Shown in pieces: positions 1-10,767 of a stretch of DNA of 64,000 nucleotides. The notes under the pieces are model-generated. The model made no database searches. It saw only the letters and a list, made by a program, of their open reading frames with translations, and had not been told where the DNA came from. Positions within the stretch are counted from its first letter, which is position 1; each line of letters opens with the position of its first letter. The DNA comes from Patiria pectinifera (taxonomy: Eukaryota > Echinodermata > Asteroidea > Valvatida > Asterinidae), in the NCBI GenBank assembly GCA_029964075.1, contig CM057135.1, forward strand, positions 11,620,863-11,684,862, written 5' to 3'. The position numbers were made by a program, and so were the translations under genes.

Positions 1-1090
1 ACACCAGGAACGTTTTGGTTCCTATTTTTGCCTTTCTGGTGGATTCCACCCTAATATTTTGTAAAGATTCCAATGTTTCCCTGGAAGTGTATCAGGATGC
101 GTGTTAGCTGTAAACCCCGCCGGTTTTCTTTTGAGATGCCGCCTTAACGGCCTCACATTTTCGACGCCATGCGATTGGTCCACGATGGGTGCTTGATATG
201 ATTCCCATCAGTAGACGCAAATGTGTCGTTTCTCATTGGTTTAATTTGGTCGCTGCTTGCAAGGTAGCCACGCCCCTTATACAGGCATAATGACTGTTTT
301 GTAATGAAAGATTTATGTCAGGGGATCCCTATTCGACAAACACTGCTTTTGGGGGATGTATATTCAATTTTAATAAGGAATGTACAAACTATGTATTTAT
401 ACGAGATAATGTTGTGAAAAAATAAAGAATGAATGAAAAGATTCCGATGTTTCCCTGGAAGTCTATTGGAAGGTATAGCTGTAAAATCCACTGGTTGATT
501 TCCTTTGTGACGCCACCTCCACAACGTATTCGAGTGGTTCAATTTGGCCGATCGCCGATTGCAACTTAGCCACACCCCGTCGATTCATATGAAGCCCCAC
601 CCACTGCGTCATAACGCTTCGTCCAAATACAGACATTGCTCGCGCCTGCACACACACGTAAATAACTGACTTTGCACCAAGTGAACGGCGTCACATGAAT
701 ATCCGACTCATGGGAAAATCCACCCCCTCTTCTCTTTTATTGGTAAAATCCTCTCACGTGACAAGTCATTGCATGTTCTTTACAGAGAAGAGTATTGTGA
801 ATAATAATCACTTCGCGTGCGCAATAAATGCAAGGAGCCTGATTTTCACGGAGTCGAATTTCCCCGCGACACCGGCTCTTATTAGTAGCGTTACTGATTT
901 TGTGTTCTGCAGGGGGCTAGAAATCAAACCTAGGACTTCTGAAAATATTCGGACTTATTTTTGGTTTCCTTAAAAAAAAGATCCTCCGAAGCCACGAATC
1001 AAAAAGAGGAAAATTCCTTCCCTATGAAATTTGGACCCCACTTCCCTTAATTAAAGAAAACTCCAAAGGTACAAATAAAAAAAGATTAAA
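1..1090. repeat. Non-coding start with a diverged direct repeat (about 66-300 and 439-600)
   Basis: No convincing gene is seen here. Two segments resemble each other in the same orientation. Both begin with GATTCC(A/G)ATGTTTCCCTGG, continue with an AGCTGTAAA block, and end with a GCAA..TAGCCAC(G/A)CCCC block. This suggests an old dispersed repeat present twice. Reading frames through the region are short and have no recognisable protein features. Confidence 0.5.
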
Positions 1091-1137
1091 TTTGATACGC
1101 AATTTGATGTCCAAAAAAAGATTCCATATGCTAGTCA

Positions 1138-1320
1138 GCTGCGGCGAATTACTATTTCGCCGCGGCGAATTATTATCTCGCCGCGGCGGGTTACTATCTC
1201 GCCACGGCGAAATACTATCTTGCCGCGGCGAATTACCATCTCTCCGCGGCGAGTTACTATCTCGCTCAATGATTTACTATCTCGCCGCGGCGACATACTA
1301 TTTTGCATCGGCGAGCGTCA
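1138..1320. repeat. 21-bp minisatellite built on the palindrome CGCCGCGGCG
   Basis: About eight imperfect copies of a 21-bp unit (CGCCGCGGCG followed by AATTACTATCT or variants) run head to tail. Each good copy holds a 10-bp perfect palindrome. The unit length is a multiple of three, so it creates an artificial repetitive reading frame (SRRGELL-type) that should not be taken as a gene. Confidence 0.8.
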
Positions 1321-1389
1321 TGCACGACGAATAGCGATACTCCTTGGGTCCTATGGAACGCCAAAGAGGCATTTAATCTGATCAACGAA

Positions 1390-2040
1390 TCGGCGATGCA
1401 CTTTATCGATAGGCAGTGGGGTTTTGCAATCGATGATTGACTGTCACAATCGGTGATGGATTTTTGCGAGTGGTGATGGATTTTTGCGATCTTTGATCAA
1501 CATTGGCACCCTAATCACCCATACAGGGCTGGATTCTATAATAACTCCTCTAGTACGTCCGATAAATGAAATAAGTTATGTAATAATAAAGTTGTTCTTT
1601 CTTGTTAGTTAAGAATAAATTATGAAAGAAAACGAAGTTCAGTGGGCGGCAACAGGTGATTTATCCACTTGCAATGCCAGGTCCATTAGCGTACGGGATG
1701 AGGCTGACCCAGCATGTTTTTTTTGCTCGGCAAAATCCGAGCTTGACCTCGGTGATAGGAGATGTAACACAAGCGTCTGCAACATATTAAACATATTCGG
1801 AATATAAAGTGTTTAACTACTTGTAAAATAACAACTTGTGAGGATTACTAAAAAAAAAAGATTGGTGAATTACCTTTAGAACGATTTTCCCCATGTGCGC
1901 CTTTCAGCTTAATCGGTGACCAGTATTGACGTTTCTGCATCGTGAAAGTTCATCAACGATTGCAAAGTTCATCACCAATCGCGAAAATCCATGACCGATT
2001 GCGATATTTCAACACCGATTTCAAAAGTCTATCACGCCCC
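1390..2040. repeat. Two short degenerate arrays in opposite orientation
   Basis: At about 1390-1505 there are repeats of the form ATCGGTGATGGATTTTTGCG. At about 1925-2035 the reverse complement form (CGCGAAAATCCATGACCGAT) is repeated with variation. The inverted arrangement with about 420 bp between the arms could mark an old foldback element. No gene is recognised between them. Confidence 0.5.
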
Positions 2041-3522
2041 GCCCCATAAAAAGTTCGCACGCCCAGTCGCCCCTCCCCTACCGAAAATTTGGCATCCGTA
2101 GAAAACACCTCAATATGAGTTACCATGACTACCTGGAAGAATATAGTCAATTTTTTTCCGGCGATTTTCTGCGATTTTTTTTTCGCGAGTGGCTGTTTAT
2201 TACGGTCCCTTGCAAATTGAATAGTGGAAGTTAGTTATCCCGCGAGCGCGAGTGGAACACGGATTAATGTAGTGTATCTATAGTGGCCAGGCCGAGTGGT
2301 ATGTCGGACACTAGACTAGGGCGGGTATTGGGTGGATATCCGGTGAAGGAACCCTGTCTCACGGCCTTTCAGCTCGGATGAAATTTTGGGGCGCCCCTCC
2401 TTTGTAACCTCAAGCACCCCCCCCCCCCCCCCCGCGGCGAGATAGGAGCTAATTTTTTCTTAATTTCTTTTGGCCCTTCTACGCTTCCGTAGCAACGGGA
2501 CTCATTATGCACTAAATACGCGCTCACAGAAAACAACGCCCAAAAATCCGGACCCGTGCGCCCGCCGCCCCCCGTGACGCTCGGGACTTGGTTGGCAATG
2601 TTGTCTTTGCTGCAAAAGAAAGTTTACAATCTCCGGGACAATTATCTTTTCAATTTACCATGGTAAGGCCAAAAAAAAATTAGTAAGTCGGTCTCTGGTC
2701 AGCGCGCGCGTCGATTTTAATCATGCGCATCAATTTTTTTTTTCAAAAATGTTCCGCGGTTGCTCAAACAGCGCCCTCTATTGCCGCACCTCCTCAATTT
2801 GCTTTACCAAAGAGCACCAAGAAATGGGAAATTGCACCAAGGCAAATGATCGAAAGCACCAAGGCAAATTATGGAGGACACCAATGTTCATGAGGACACC
2901 AAAAAAGCAAAATAGTACCCCACCTTGTCTGTTCAATCCAAGCTTGAAGAAAAAAGAAAAAAAAGAAAAAAAGCCGCGTCCCCGCGTCAATTCCGGAACT
3001 TTGGTCTGACCAGAGACCGAATATTTTTGTTTTGCCTTATAGCCCAGTGATTTCTTGCCCTCTCGCCGCAGACCCTAAAGTGGTCGGCAACTTCTCTGGG
3101 ACCAGCACATTCTCGCTTCTATGCGAAATAGCCATTGGGGAAGTTTGGAAAAAAAATCCCCCGACTGAGCGAGGTAGAGGCTACAAATAACGAATATTTT
3201 GATCTCCACCAATTTGTCTACAATTGGTCACAATTAATTGAATTAGAGGTCAAAGGACGTCTTCTTAAAAAAATCTGAGGGGGTCACAAATATTAATGAA
3301 CTCGCGCGGATGAATTTCAAGCGATTTGGTGGTGACCTTTATGATCTGTGAAAGTACCGAAGTTATCAGTGACGTAAATGATTACCTCGTGAACCAACAC
3401 ACGCGTGTACTTTGCAATGCAGGGCGCCCTCCCGTTGTTTATAATCATGACGTCAGACGTATACAGTGTCATGTGAATTAACTTGCCACGATCTGAGCTG
3501 AGCTGACGATTGTACAACAGTC
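2041..3522. other. Intergenic stretch upstream of the integrase-like gene
   Basis: No supported gene. It contains a long C run near 2409-2433, a purine-rich AAAAAGAAAAAAAAG tract near 2945-2970 and scattered low-complexity sequence. The part just before 3523 would hold the promoter of the five-exon gene, but I see no clear TATA box. Confidence 0.4.
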
Positions 3523-3735
3523 ATGGAAGAATTTGGCCACGATATTCTACCCAGTGTCAGGGAGGCAATATTTCGTGGATCAACGTATGCAGACATCGCC
3601 ACAGACTTGCAGCTTCGGTTTCCTAATTCTCGGGGGCTGTCTTCAAGAAGTGTACGACGGTTCTGTAAGCGACATAACCTCCGTCCCATAGACAACCACG
3701 AGTTAGACGACATAGTGGAACGCTCTGTCACAGAA
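3523..3735 (+). CDS. Integrase-core (DDE) protein, exon 1: N-terminal helix-turn-helix
   Basis: First coding exon of a five-exon gene, reading from ATG at 3523 for 71 codons and ending in phase 0 at a good donor (GAA|GTATGT at 3736). The peptide has a helical N-terminus and a helix-turn-helix-like stretch at about residues 38-53 (LSSRSVRRFCKRHNLRP), as expected at the DNA-binding front of transposase/integrase proteins. The following exons supply an rve-type integrase core with D, D and E. This family occurs as host-like intron-containing genes in fish and marine invertebrates and looks domesticated or derived from a transposon; its function is unknown. The start is chosen because it is the first ATG in the frame and the family begins in this way. 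Confidence 0.75.
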
Positions 3736-4119
3736 GTATGTAGCCCCAATATTCTGATATTGTGGCCAATTTACTGGACTAGGCCCTATACCTCCGTAAA
3801 CATAGGCCACATGGTGACCATGTACAAAAACACGAACTTTGTCTTTTTGATTTTCACAAATGATTTAGGCTTAGTTTGTAGTTTATTTTTGCTTTAGAAA
3901 GCATAGCCTACTCACACTCTTTATACTTTATAGGCTTAGTATCAGAAAGTGCTGCCATTTCATCAGAATCAGATGTCTAACGTGTCTAATTTTTGTGCAC
4001 AAGTTGGTTTGAGTTGGACAGTGCAGCACTGCGGCCTCTATAGGTAACACTGAACATGATATTTTAACGCTCAGTGAAATTGAAAGCTGCCGTCGCTTTT
4101 GAGATTGAGTGCAGCATAC

Positions 4120-5155
4120 ATGTAGCTCTACTGAGTGGAGCGTTGAACTACGGTACCCTCCGTACAAACGCTTCAACGATTTGGCATACTTTGGTGACGG
4201 CGTCACAGTAGCAGCATAGTGTACATACAGACGCAAGGACAAAAAGACCCAAAAAACCGTTAAAGAGAATACAAATGAGAGAGACATTTACCCTGGATTT
4301 ATCTACACATTCATGACATTCCATCAGACCCCTTACAAAGTTACAGCCTTATGTTCCCAAACAGCGAAAAGGAAAGATTTCCACACAAGAAGTTCACTAA
4401 TTTTCCTCTGTATTGGCTAACAAGCCCCCAGATAGCAATTTCATGTCATCAAAGTTAATTTGAGCAGTGAGAAAATACAAGCATTTTCTTAGAAAACACT
4501 TACAATTTTCAGTCCACTCTCATAGGGTTTGTTCACAGAGTGTTGAGTGAACTTCTTATATGGAAATCTTTCTGCTCAGACCTTGCACCGACTTGCCAAA
4601 GGAGGGCGTCTGACATGACGTCACCGTCGTCGCTGGATCGAAGAAAAACAAGTTGCGTTTAATCAACGACTGTTTCATGTAGTCATATATGTCCCGTGCC
4701 AAAAGCCCACACTGTCAGACGGCGCGGGGCACATATGACTACATAAAACAGTCGTTGAGTGAGCACAACTTGTTTTCTTCAATGGTGACGTCACACACGC
4801 GCACGATGAATTCAGTCATGTCAGTGAAATGGACTGTACAACTCAGCAGACACATTTAATTGTGAGCAGTAAGTTCATACTATTTTGTTCTTTTTTCAAA
4901 ATTACCGGTTGTTTGGAACAATTTAAGGGGTCTTATGGAATGTCATGAATGTGTGGATCTATCCAGGGTTACTGTCTTTCTCATTTGTATTTTCTTTATC
5001 ATTTTTTTGGAGCCTTTTGTCCTCGCGAGGGCATGCACAAAATGCATACCGTAATGTCAACCGTGTACCTGTCACCAAAGTATGCCAAATCGGTGGAGCG
5101 TTTGTATGGAGGTACCCGTAATTCAACGCTCCACTCAGTAGAGCTACGTGCAGCC
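4120..5155. mobile_element. Foldback element in intron 1 (long inverted repeat)
   Basis: Left-arm sequence at about 4126-4360 (including TTTGGCATACTTTGGTGA at 4180) reappears as its reverse complement at about 4905-5150 (TCACCAAAGTATGCCAAA at 5071). An inner inverted pair flanks about 4710 (GTAGTCATATATGTCCC against GGCACATATGACTAC). The arms are not symmetric because a separate 203-bp MITE (4371-4573) sits in the left arm. It looks like a non-autonomous foldback DNA transposon. No coding capacity is seen. Confidence 0.75.
4371..4573. mobile_element. MITE copy 1 (about 203 bp), nested in the foldback element
   Basis: Begins GGAAAGATTTCCA and ends TGGAAATCTTTC, with terminal inverted repeats of roughly 27 bp, and matches a second copy at 7468-7671 along its whole length with only scattered differences. 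It interrupts the left arm of the 4.1-5.2 kb foldback, so it inserted later. I could not see a clean target duplication here. Confidence 0.8.
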
Positions 5156-6343
5156 AAATTGTTGTCATGTGACCACATCCTACACTGGTTCCCTTCATGA
5201 CCCACAAATTGATGAGAGTAAACCAGTCTTAGTAACTTGTGACTCCATATTGTCGAATGAAATGCGTATGGACAGGAACCAGTCTGTCATTTAATGCATC
5301 GATGGCGGATACATTCTTTATGCAATTCTTCAGATACAGAGACAATCGAGGATGTTGCTGCTTTGCAATTCAAACCACGAGAGAAATATATCATGCCCAC
5401 GGTCATGAAGAAAGCTCTTAGAATATAACAGGAATTCAGCTGATTTCCTCATTTTTCACTTCTCATGTCGACCATTTCAATCTCAAAAACACTGTGCAAA
5501 GCCTTTTTGTGGTTTTCTCTAAAATCCCAGTTGCCTGCCTGTCATCATTAATCTGTCATGTCTGTACTTAGACTGAGGTGACATGGGTAAGTTGTACGTA
5601 TCTTGTGGGGCCTACATCCATAGTAGTAGTTTTGTGGTCATTTTGAGGTTGAAATGGTAGTAATAAAACACCTGTTGGACTCTAATTTGATTGAAAGTAA
5701 ACACTAAACAGGGGCTCTACACTCTATAATTTAATACAGTGAATTTACTGGTCAAAAGTAAAGTGGCTAAGACAAATACTGAGCATGGCACCTATAATCA
5801 CCGCCTACATGAGATTCCCTATTAGTGACCATAACAAATTCTGATCATTTATAAATTTACCAATATTACCAAATCAGTTCTTATCAATCATGGTCATTTC
5901 TTGACAAATTTATACCTATAAATTACAGGATAACTAGACAACTGGGGAGCAAATTTAATCTCTTGTGGATACTAACAAGGCAAGTGTACCATAGACAGTG
6001 ATTATCAAGTGGACAAACGGTCCCGATTTTTTTTTGTATTTTTTGTTGTTGTAAGTCCACTATTTAAGGCACATTTATGAGGCTACTTCATGCTTAGTCC
6101 TCTTGACCCTGACTTCATGTTCGTGACTACATCATACAAAACACACATGTAGGCGGACACGAGCAAAGTATTGACAGTTTGTGGTAACGCCATGAGAAAT
6201 TGTTTGGCTCTTCTCAGAACTAAGTAACTTGAGGGAGATAAAATTCACATGCCTGTAGTGTTACTTCCAACCTTCAGTGCTTGGCATTTTTGTGTGTAAT
6301 GCCCTTAACATGTAGCAAGAACTCATTTGTTTCTATCATTCAG
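5156..6343. other. Remaining intron 1 sequence
   Basis: Unremarkable A/T-rich intron sequence between the foldback element and exon 2. The splice acceptor is at 6342-6343 (TTTCTATCATTCAG). No gene or clear repeat was seen. Confidence 0.4.
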
Positions 6344-6669
6344 GTTGGGCCGCATTATGGGAGAAGAATGATGACTGGATACCTTAACGCACAGGGACTT
6401 AGAGTTAACCGTGACCGAATTGCGAGATCACTGGAAAGAGTGGACCCCATAAGCTATGAAGAAAGAAGAACTGATACTGGCAACAGGACAAATCCAGCAC
6501 TATATACAGCTAATTACTATGGTCATAAACTCCACCTTGACCAAAATGAAAAACTTGCTATGTATGGAGTCACTCATGTTTGCGCAAGAGATGGCTACAG
6601 TGGGAGGCTTGTTGACATGATCACTATTCCTCGCAAATGCAATTTTGAAATTGTGGACAAGCTTTTCAG
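6344..6669 (+). CDS. Integrase-core (DDE) protein, exon 2: first catalytic Asp
   Basis: Exon of 326 nt between acceptor ATTCAG| and donor CAG|GTGAGT at 6670, entering in phase 0 and leaving with two bases of a codon. It starts with VGPHYGRRMMTGYL and contains YGHKLHLDQNEKLAMYG. The Asp codon at 6539-6541 in LHLDQNE fits the first catalytic acidic residue of an RNase-H-like integrase core, followed by a THVCARDGYSGR strand. This segment is the most conserved part of the family and the reading frame is clean. Confidence 0.8.
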
Positions 6670-8774
6670 GTGAGTGGATAATACTGATAGTAAACTGATA
6701 AATCACTTTATGCAATCATCTTTAAAAACAAGTAACAAGCAGTACATGTACAAACCATTGCGGGTGCAGCAAAGACGAGGTATGGCATGTCAAGGGTAAA
6801 GAAAATTAACAATAGGGGGCGCACGTTACATGGAGCTTCTTTGTTGACAAATGGGCTTGATATACAAACTACTGCGGATGTGCATCAATGCTGCAAATCC
6901 GACATTCATGGCCAAAGCTGTAATTCACGGGTGGCACTGCTACATGTACATGTAGGTGTGCATTATAACACACCCTGACACAGTGGGCCGTAATCGGTAC
7001 TTAAGTGTCCACCAACCAACCAACCCATCAACCCCCCAACCCAACCTACTGACATACATCGTACATGTAACCAGCTCAAGCCCACATTTGTTTAGTAGTA
7101 ACACATCTGCTATGTGGTCAGTTCCACACTAATGGACCCCAAATGTTTGATAATTTAGAAGACCTTGGAGTTTTAACAACAAAATCAAGAACTTGATCTT
7201 TCAGTTTTGCTGTAAGCATGACAGGCCTAAGAAAAAATATGCTCAAGGCCTGCAGAGAATGTAAATTAGTTTTTGTATTTTAGAAATGATTGTAGGTATT
7301 AATGTCAAAAGTGTTACGTAGCCTACATGTACATAACAGAGTTTACATAATCCGGATTTCTACGTACGAACAGAGTGGACATTTGTCACAAATTGGTCGT
7401 CTATGTTCGTGTGTAATCCTAATCACCTCATAACTTTGAAGCCAGTGAGAAAGCTATTATATTTTTTGGAAAGATTTCCATATACGAAGTTCACTAATTT
7501 TCCTCTGTATTGACTAACAAGCCCCCAGATAGCAATTTCATGTCATCAAAGTCAATTTGAGCAGTGAGAAAATACAAGCATTTTCTTAGAAAAAACTTAG
7601 AATTTTTCAGTCCAATCTCATAGGGTTTGTACACAGGGTGTTGAGTGAACTTCGTATATGGAAATCTTTCCTATTTTTGCTTCATGGCAGTGTAAACTGG
7701 GTTAAGAATGTGAGTAAAAGTACCATTGAGACTTTAATATGTTCAGGCCACCCTATTCCTTGCAGTATGTCTGTCTTTGTTACATATGTAACCCAAGAAA
7801 GGATACCTGTTTATTCTCAATCCCAAAACAAACATGACAGATATCACTTGTTATCTGTACTGAGTATAGTCATTTTCATCAAAGCAAGGCACAGGAAAAA
7901 TCCAATGAAAATGAAAATTGACTCATCTTAGAGACAGGTACACGTATGTACATGTACATGTAGACAACACCTACATGTACATGTACATGTAATGGTCCAT
8001 TAGTGTGGTCATTGGTTCATTAGTGTGGAAGTGCCCATTTGCTATTTTGCACATCTGCAATTTGCTATAATTTGTGTAACTTGATGTATTGGATCGATTT
8101 TGAGGCATGTCGTATTTATTGTCGTATAAGTCTATATTTGGGGTCCATGTCTGGGAAAAAGACTACAGAAAACATTGTCTGTTTCCAAGCATAAAAGAGC
8201 TCAATTAATTTGTCTTACTGGATGACAAGTCTTGTACTAATGTCCACGAGCAACGTCAGTCGTTATGCGTGGCACACACATGTACCTGTACTGATGTAGT
8301 ATTTTAAAGTACATGTACGGTACATGTACCATGTACGTACACATGTCATTTTCCATGACAGTGGTTGGAAGTTTTACAAAATTCCATTTCTCCAAAAAAA
8401 GTATGTATGGCAAATTTATTTGATATAAAATCCACTTTTAGTTGTTTACAAATGGTGTACAAGTGTATATTACCTTAAACATTGTTTTACACATTTTAAT
8501 TGGGCTGAACATGCATTCTGTAAGATGAGCATTTCAGTTTTCATAATTTTGGGTATTTACAGTGAATAGGATTCTGATTATTGGTTTGTATTACAGCCAT
8601 TAGCATGCACCATAATTGTGTAATCTGTTGCTTAGTTATGCCACTTGTGGCATACCGGTACGTAAGCCATAAAGTGCATTGCCATATAAACATGCATGCC
8701 TAACAGTTGTATTTCTTGGTAGGTGAATCCATCCAACCAGGTTTGGTTTTTTTTTTTTTTTTTTGGTTTGTCAG
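6670..8774. other. Intron 2
   Basis: Holds MITE copy 2 (7468-7671) and TACATG-rich microsatellite patches (about 7935-7995 and 8275-8345). A T-rich polypyrimidine run precedes the acceptor CAG at 8772-8774. No separate gene was found. Confidence 0.6.
7468..7671. mobile_element. MITE copy 2 (204 bp), hAT-like, with near-perfect 8-bp duplication
   Basis: Terminal inverted repeats of 27 bp are perfect: GGAAAGATTTCCATATACGA.. at the left and its reverse complement at 7645-7671. The flanks are TATTTTTT (7460-7467) and TATTTTTG (7672-7679), an 8-bp target duplication with one mismatch, which suits a hAT-superfamily element. There is no coding capacity. It is the same family as 4371-4573. Confidence 0.85.
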
Positions 8775-8922
8775 ACCATTGTTGATACGTGAAGGAGTTT
8801 GGACTCAATTACGTGTCGATCAAGGAACAGAGTTTGTATTGACTACCTTCATCCAAGATTGTCTTGCAGGTTATCGGCCAGAACAAAACTGCCCTCCTTG
8901 GGTAGCAACGTCTTCTGTACAT
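8775..8922 (+). CDS. Integrase-core (DDE) protein, exon 3: second catalytic Asp
   Basis: 148 nt between acceptor GTCAG| and donor CAT|GTAAGT at 8923. It completes the split Arg codon from exon 2 and ends in phase 0. The peptide reads PLLIREGVWTQLRVDQGTEF and continues with helix sequence. The Asp codon at 8818-8820 in RVDQGTEF is the second acidic residue of the DDE triad. The long T run before the acceptor acts as polypyrimidine tract. Both junctions rejoin the protein in frame, which supports the exon model. Confidence 0.8.
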
Positions 8923-8968
8923 GTAAGTAATCATCTTTTTTTCACATATCCGTATATATCTGAACGTT

Positions 8969-9022
8969 TGTGTGTTTGTTTGTTTGTTTGTTTGTTTGTT
9001 TGTTTGTTTGTTTGTTTGTTTG
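8969..9022. repeat. (TTTG)n microsatellite in intron 3
   Basis: Thirteen or so tandem TTTG units directly after exon 3. Simple repeat only. Confidence 0.9.
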
Positions 9023-9609
9023 CAGGGTTGCGGGATGCACAAAATCTTAGACAAAGAAAATTCATAACACAATTCCATAGGTTTGTGTAATGGGTATGGC
9101 TAACAACAGCAATAAGTAAATAACTTGCCTGTGTTACAGAATTCCATGCTTAGGATCATTATTTTGTGCAAACCGCACATGTAGCAACCCCCCCATAAAA
9201 AAAAACAAATAATAAATAAAAAATCTGTGGTCACATGCAATATAGTTCCCTGTTCTTCCACAATGTCCTTTGGACATTATGGGGACAGGTGGCTATACAT
9301 GTAAGTAAATCTTGAATTATTAGCCAGTTTATGTCCGACTCCCTCCTCAGTTCAAATCACAACAGTAGTGTTTGCGCCTAACACGCCTGTTACAAAATGG
9401 CAATAGGGTGTACATGAATGTGCACTTCTGAGGTAATGAGCTTAAATTTCGCTGAATTGAGATTGTATCTGCAAACTACCAATAAAAAGTTCATTACAGA
9501 TTTAAAGTGTATGCGGTTAAAATGCTTGAAAGTTGCTTTCATAGGGACACTGGAGATTATGCGTACTGTTTGTAGTAACACAAGAGTCGGTTGTTTCATT
9601 ACCATGTGT

Positions 9610-10104
9610 TTAAAGAGGTTGTGGAATGCTCGAAGACATTTCCGTCATTTTTCGGGTATATGTAGCCTAAGGTGTGATGAAATGAAAACAACTATTGTTT
9701 CTGTCATAAAATGAGTACAAAAGGTACTTTTTGAGAGCTGTTTTTCAAGTCCTGTCATGCCTGTTTCGACCCAAACGTGCAATTTGTGTAAAAGTCGTCG
9801 TTGCGGGCAGCAAACAAATCACAGTAAATCGTGACGTAATAAACAGGACTCCCGATGCAGAGTAGCATAAACGAGTCCTGTTTATTACGTCACGATTCAC
9901 TGTGTTTTGTTTGCTGCCCGCAACGACGACTTTTACACAAATTGCACGTTCGGGTCGAAACAGGACCTGAAAAATAGCTCTCAAAAGTACCCTTTGTACT
10001 CATTTCATGACAGAAACAATAGTCGTTTTTATTTTATCACACCTTAGGCTACATATACCCAAAAAATGACGGAAATGTCTTCGAGCATTCCACAACTTCT
10101 TTAA
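9610..10104. mobile_element. Foldback MITE bounded by TTAA (about 495 bp)
   Basis: The sequence folds back nearly completely. TTAAAGAGGTTGTGGAATGC at 9610 is mirrored by GCATTCCACAACTTCTTTAA ending at 10104, and the arms match through to a roughly 28-bp centre at about 9848-9876. Outer TTAA on both sides suggests a TTAA-targeting (piggyBac-like) non-autonomous element. The mirrored short reading frames on both strands are by-products of the palindrome. Confidence 0.85.
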
Positions 10105-10767
10105 GTATCGTCCATGCACAAAGCTCAAAAAGTGATTCCAAAAGAAAGTTATGTTGCACGCATGCTGCAAATGGGAGCTAGCCACCGGCCTCCATGTTGT
10201 TTTTGGGGTGGGGGGGGGGGGGTTTGACCCAGCCTAACCCTTCAATCACAGGTTCCTACCGGTAGTTCAGGTATACATGCATGCATGCATAGAAGCTGAG
10301 CTAAGAAATTGGGCACTGTTTGTGTTGCTTAGCTCTAGAATAGATCAGGGGTTTTCCTCCAACCAGGATAAATGCTCTCTGTAACTTATGGGCCACCTCT
10401 GGTTAACTCAACAATTATGTATAGGGCTATTGGGCTGGTAGTTTAGGGAATCTTACCAAAACAAGACCAAGAGAGCCAGCACCTCAAAACAATTCTAGAA
10501 AAGTTGACACACAAAAATACATAAAAAATGTAACTAAACACATCTCTGACTGACTCACCAGTGTTGCAAAAACACTGTGGCATCAGGTCAAAGTTCCTTT
10601 AGTGACTGGGATACATGTACATGTATTTTGGGAAAACTTGCCTTGAGGAAAAAATTTAACTCACTTATTTAAGCTTCCTTTCTTTTCTGTCCATGCTGAA
10701 GTTCAGCAAAACATCTAATGTGGAAATACAGATGGAAAGCACAGTTAACTTACAACTTTTAACAACT

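Noticed and set aside
2281-2350. tRNA-like GGCCGAGTGGT sequence
   Set aside because: Resembles an A box, but no B box at the right distance and no acceptor stem can be drawn.
3928-4287. 119-residue minus-strand frame in intron 1
   Set aside because: Overlaps the foldback arm, its reverse-complement partner gives a similar frame at 5 kb, and it lacks any domain.
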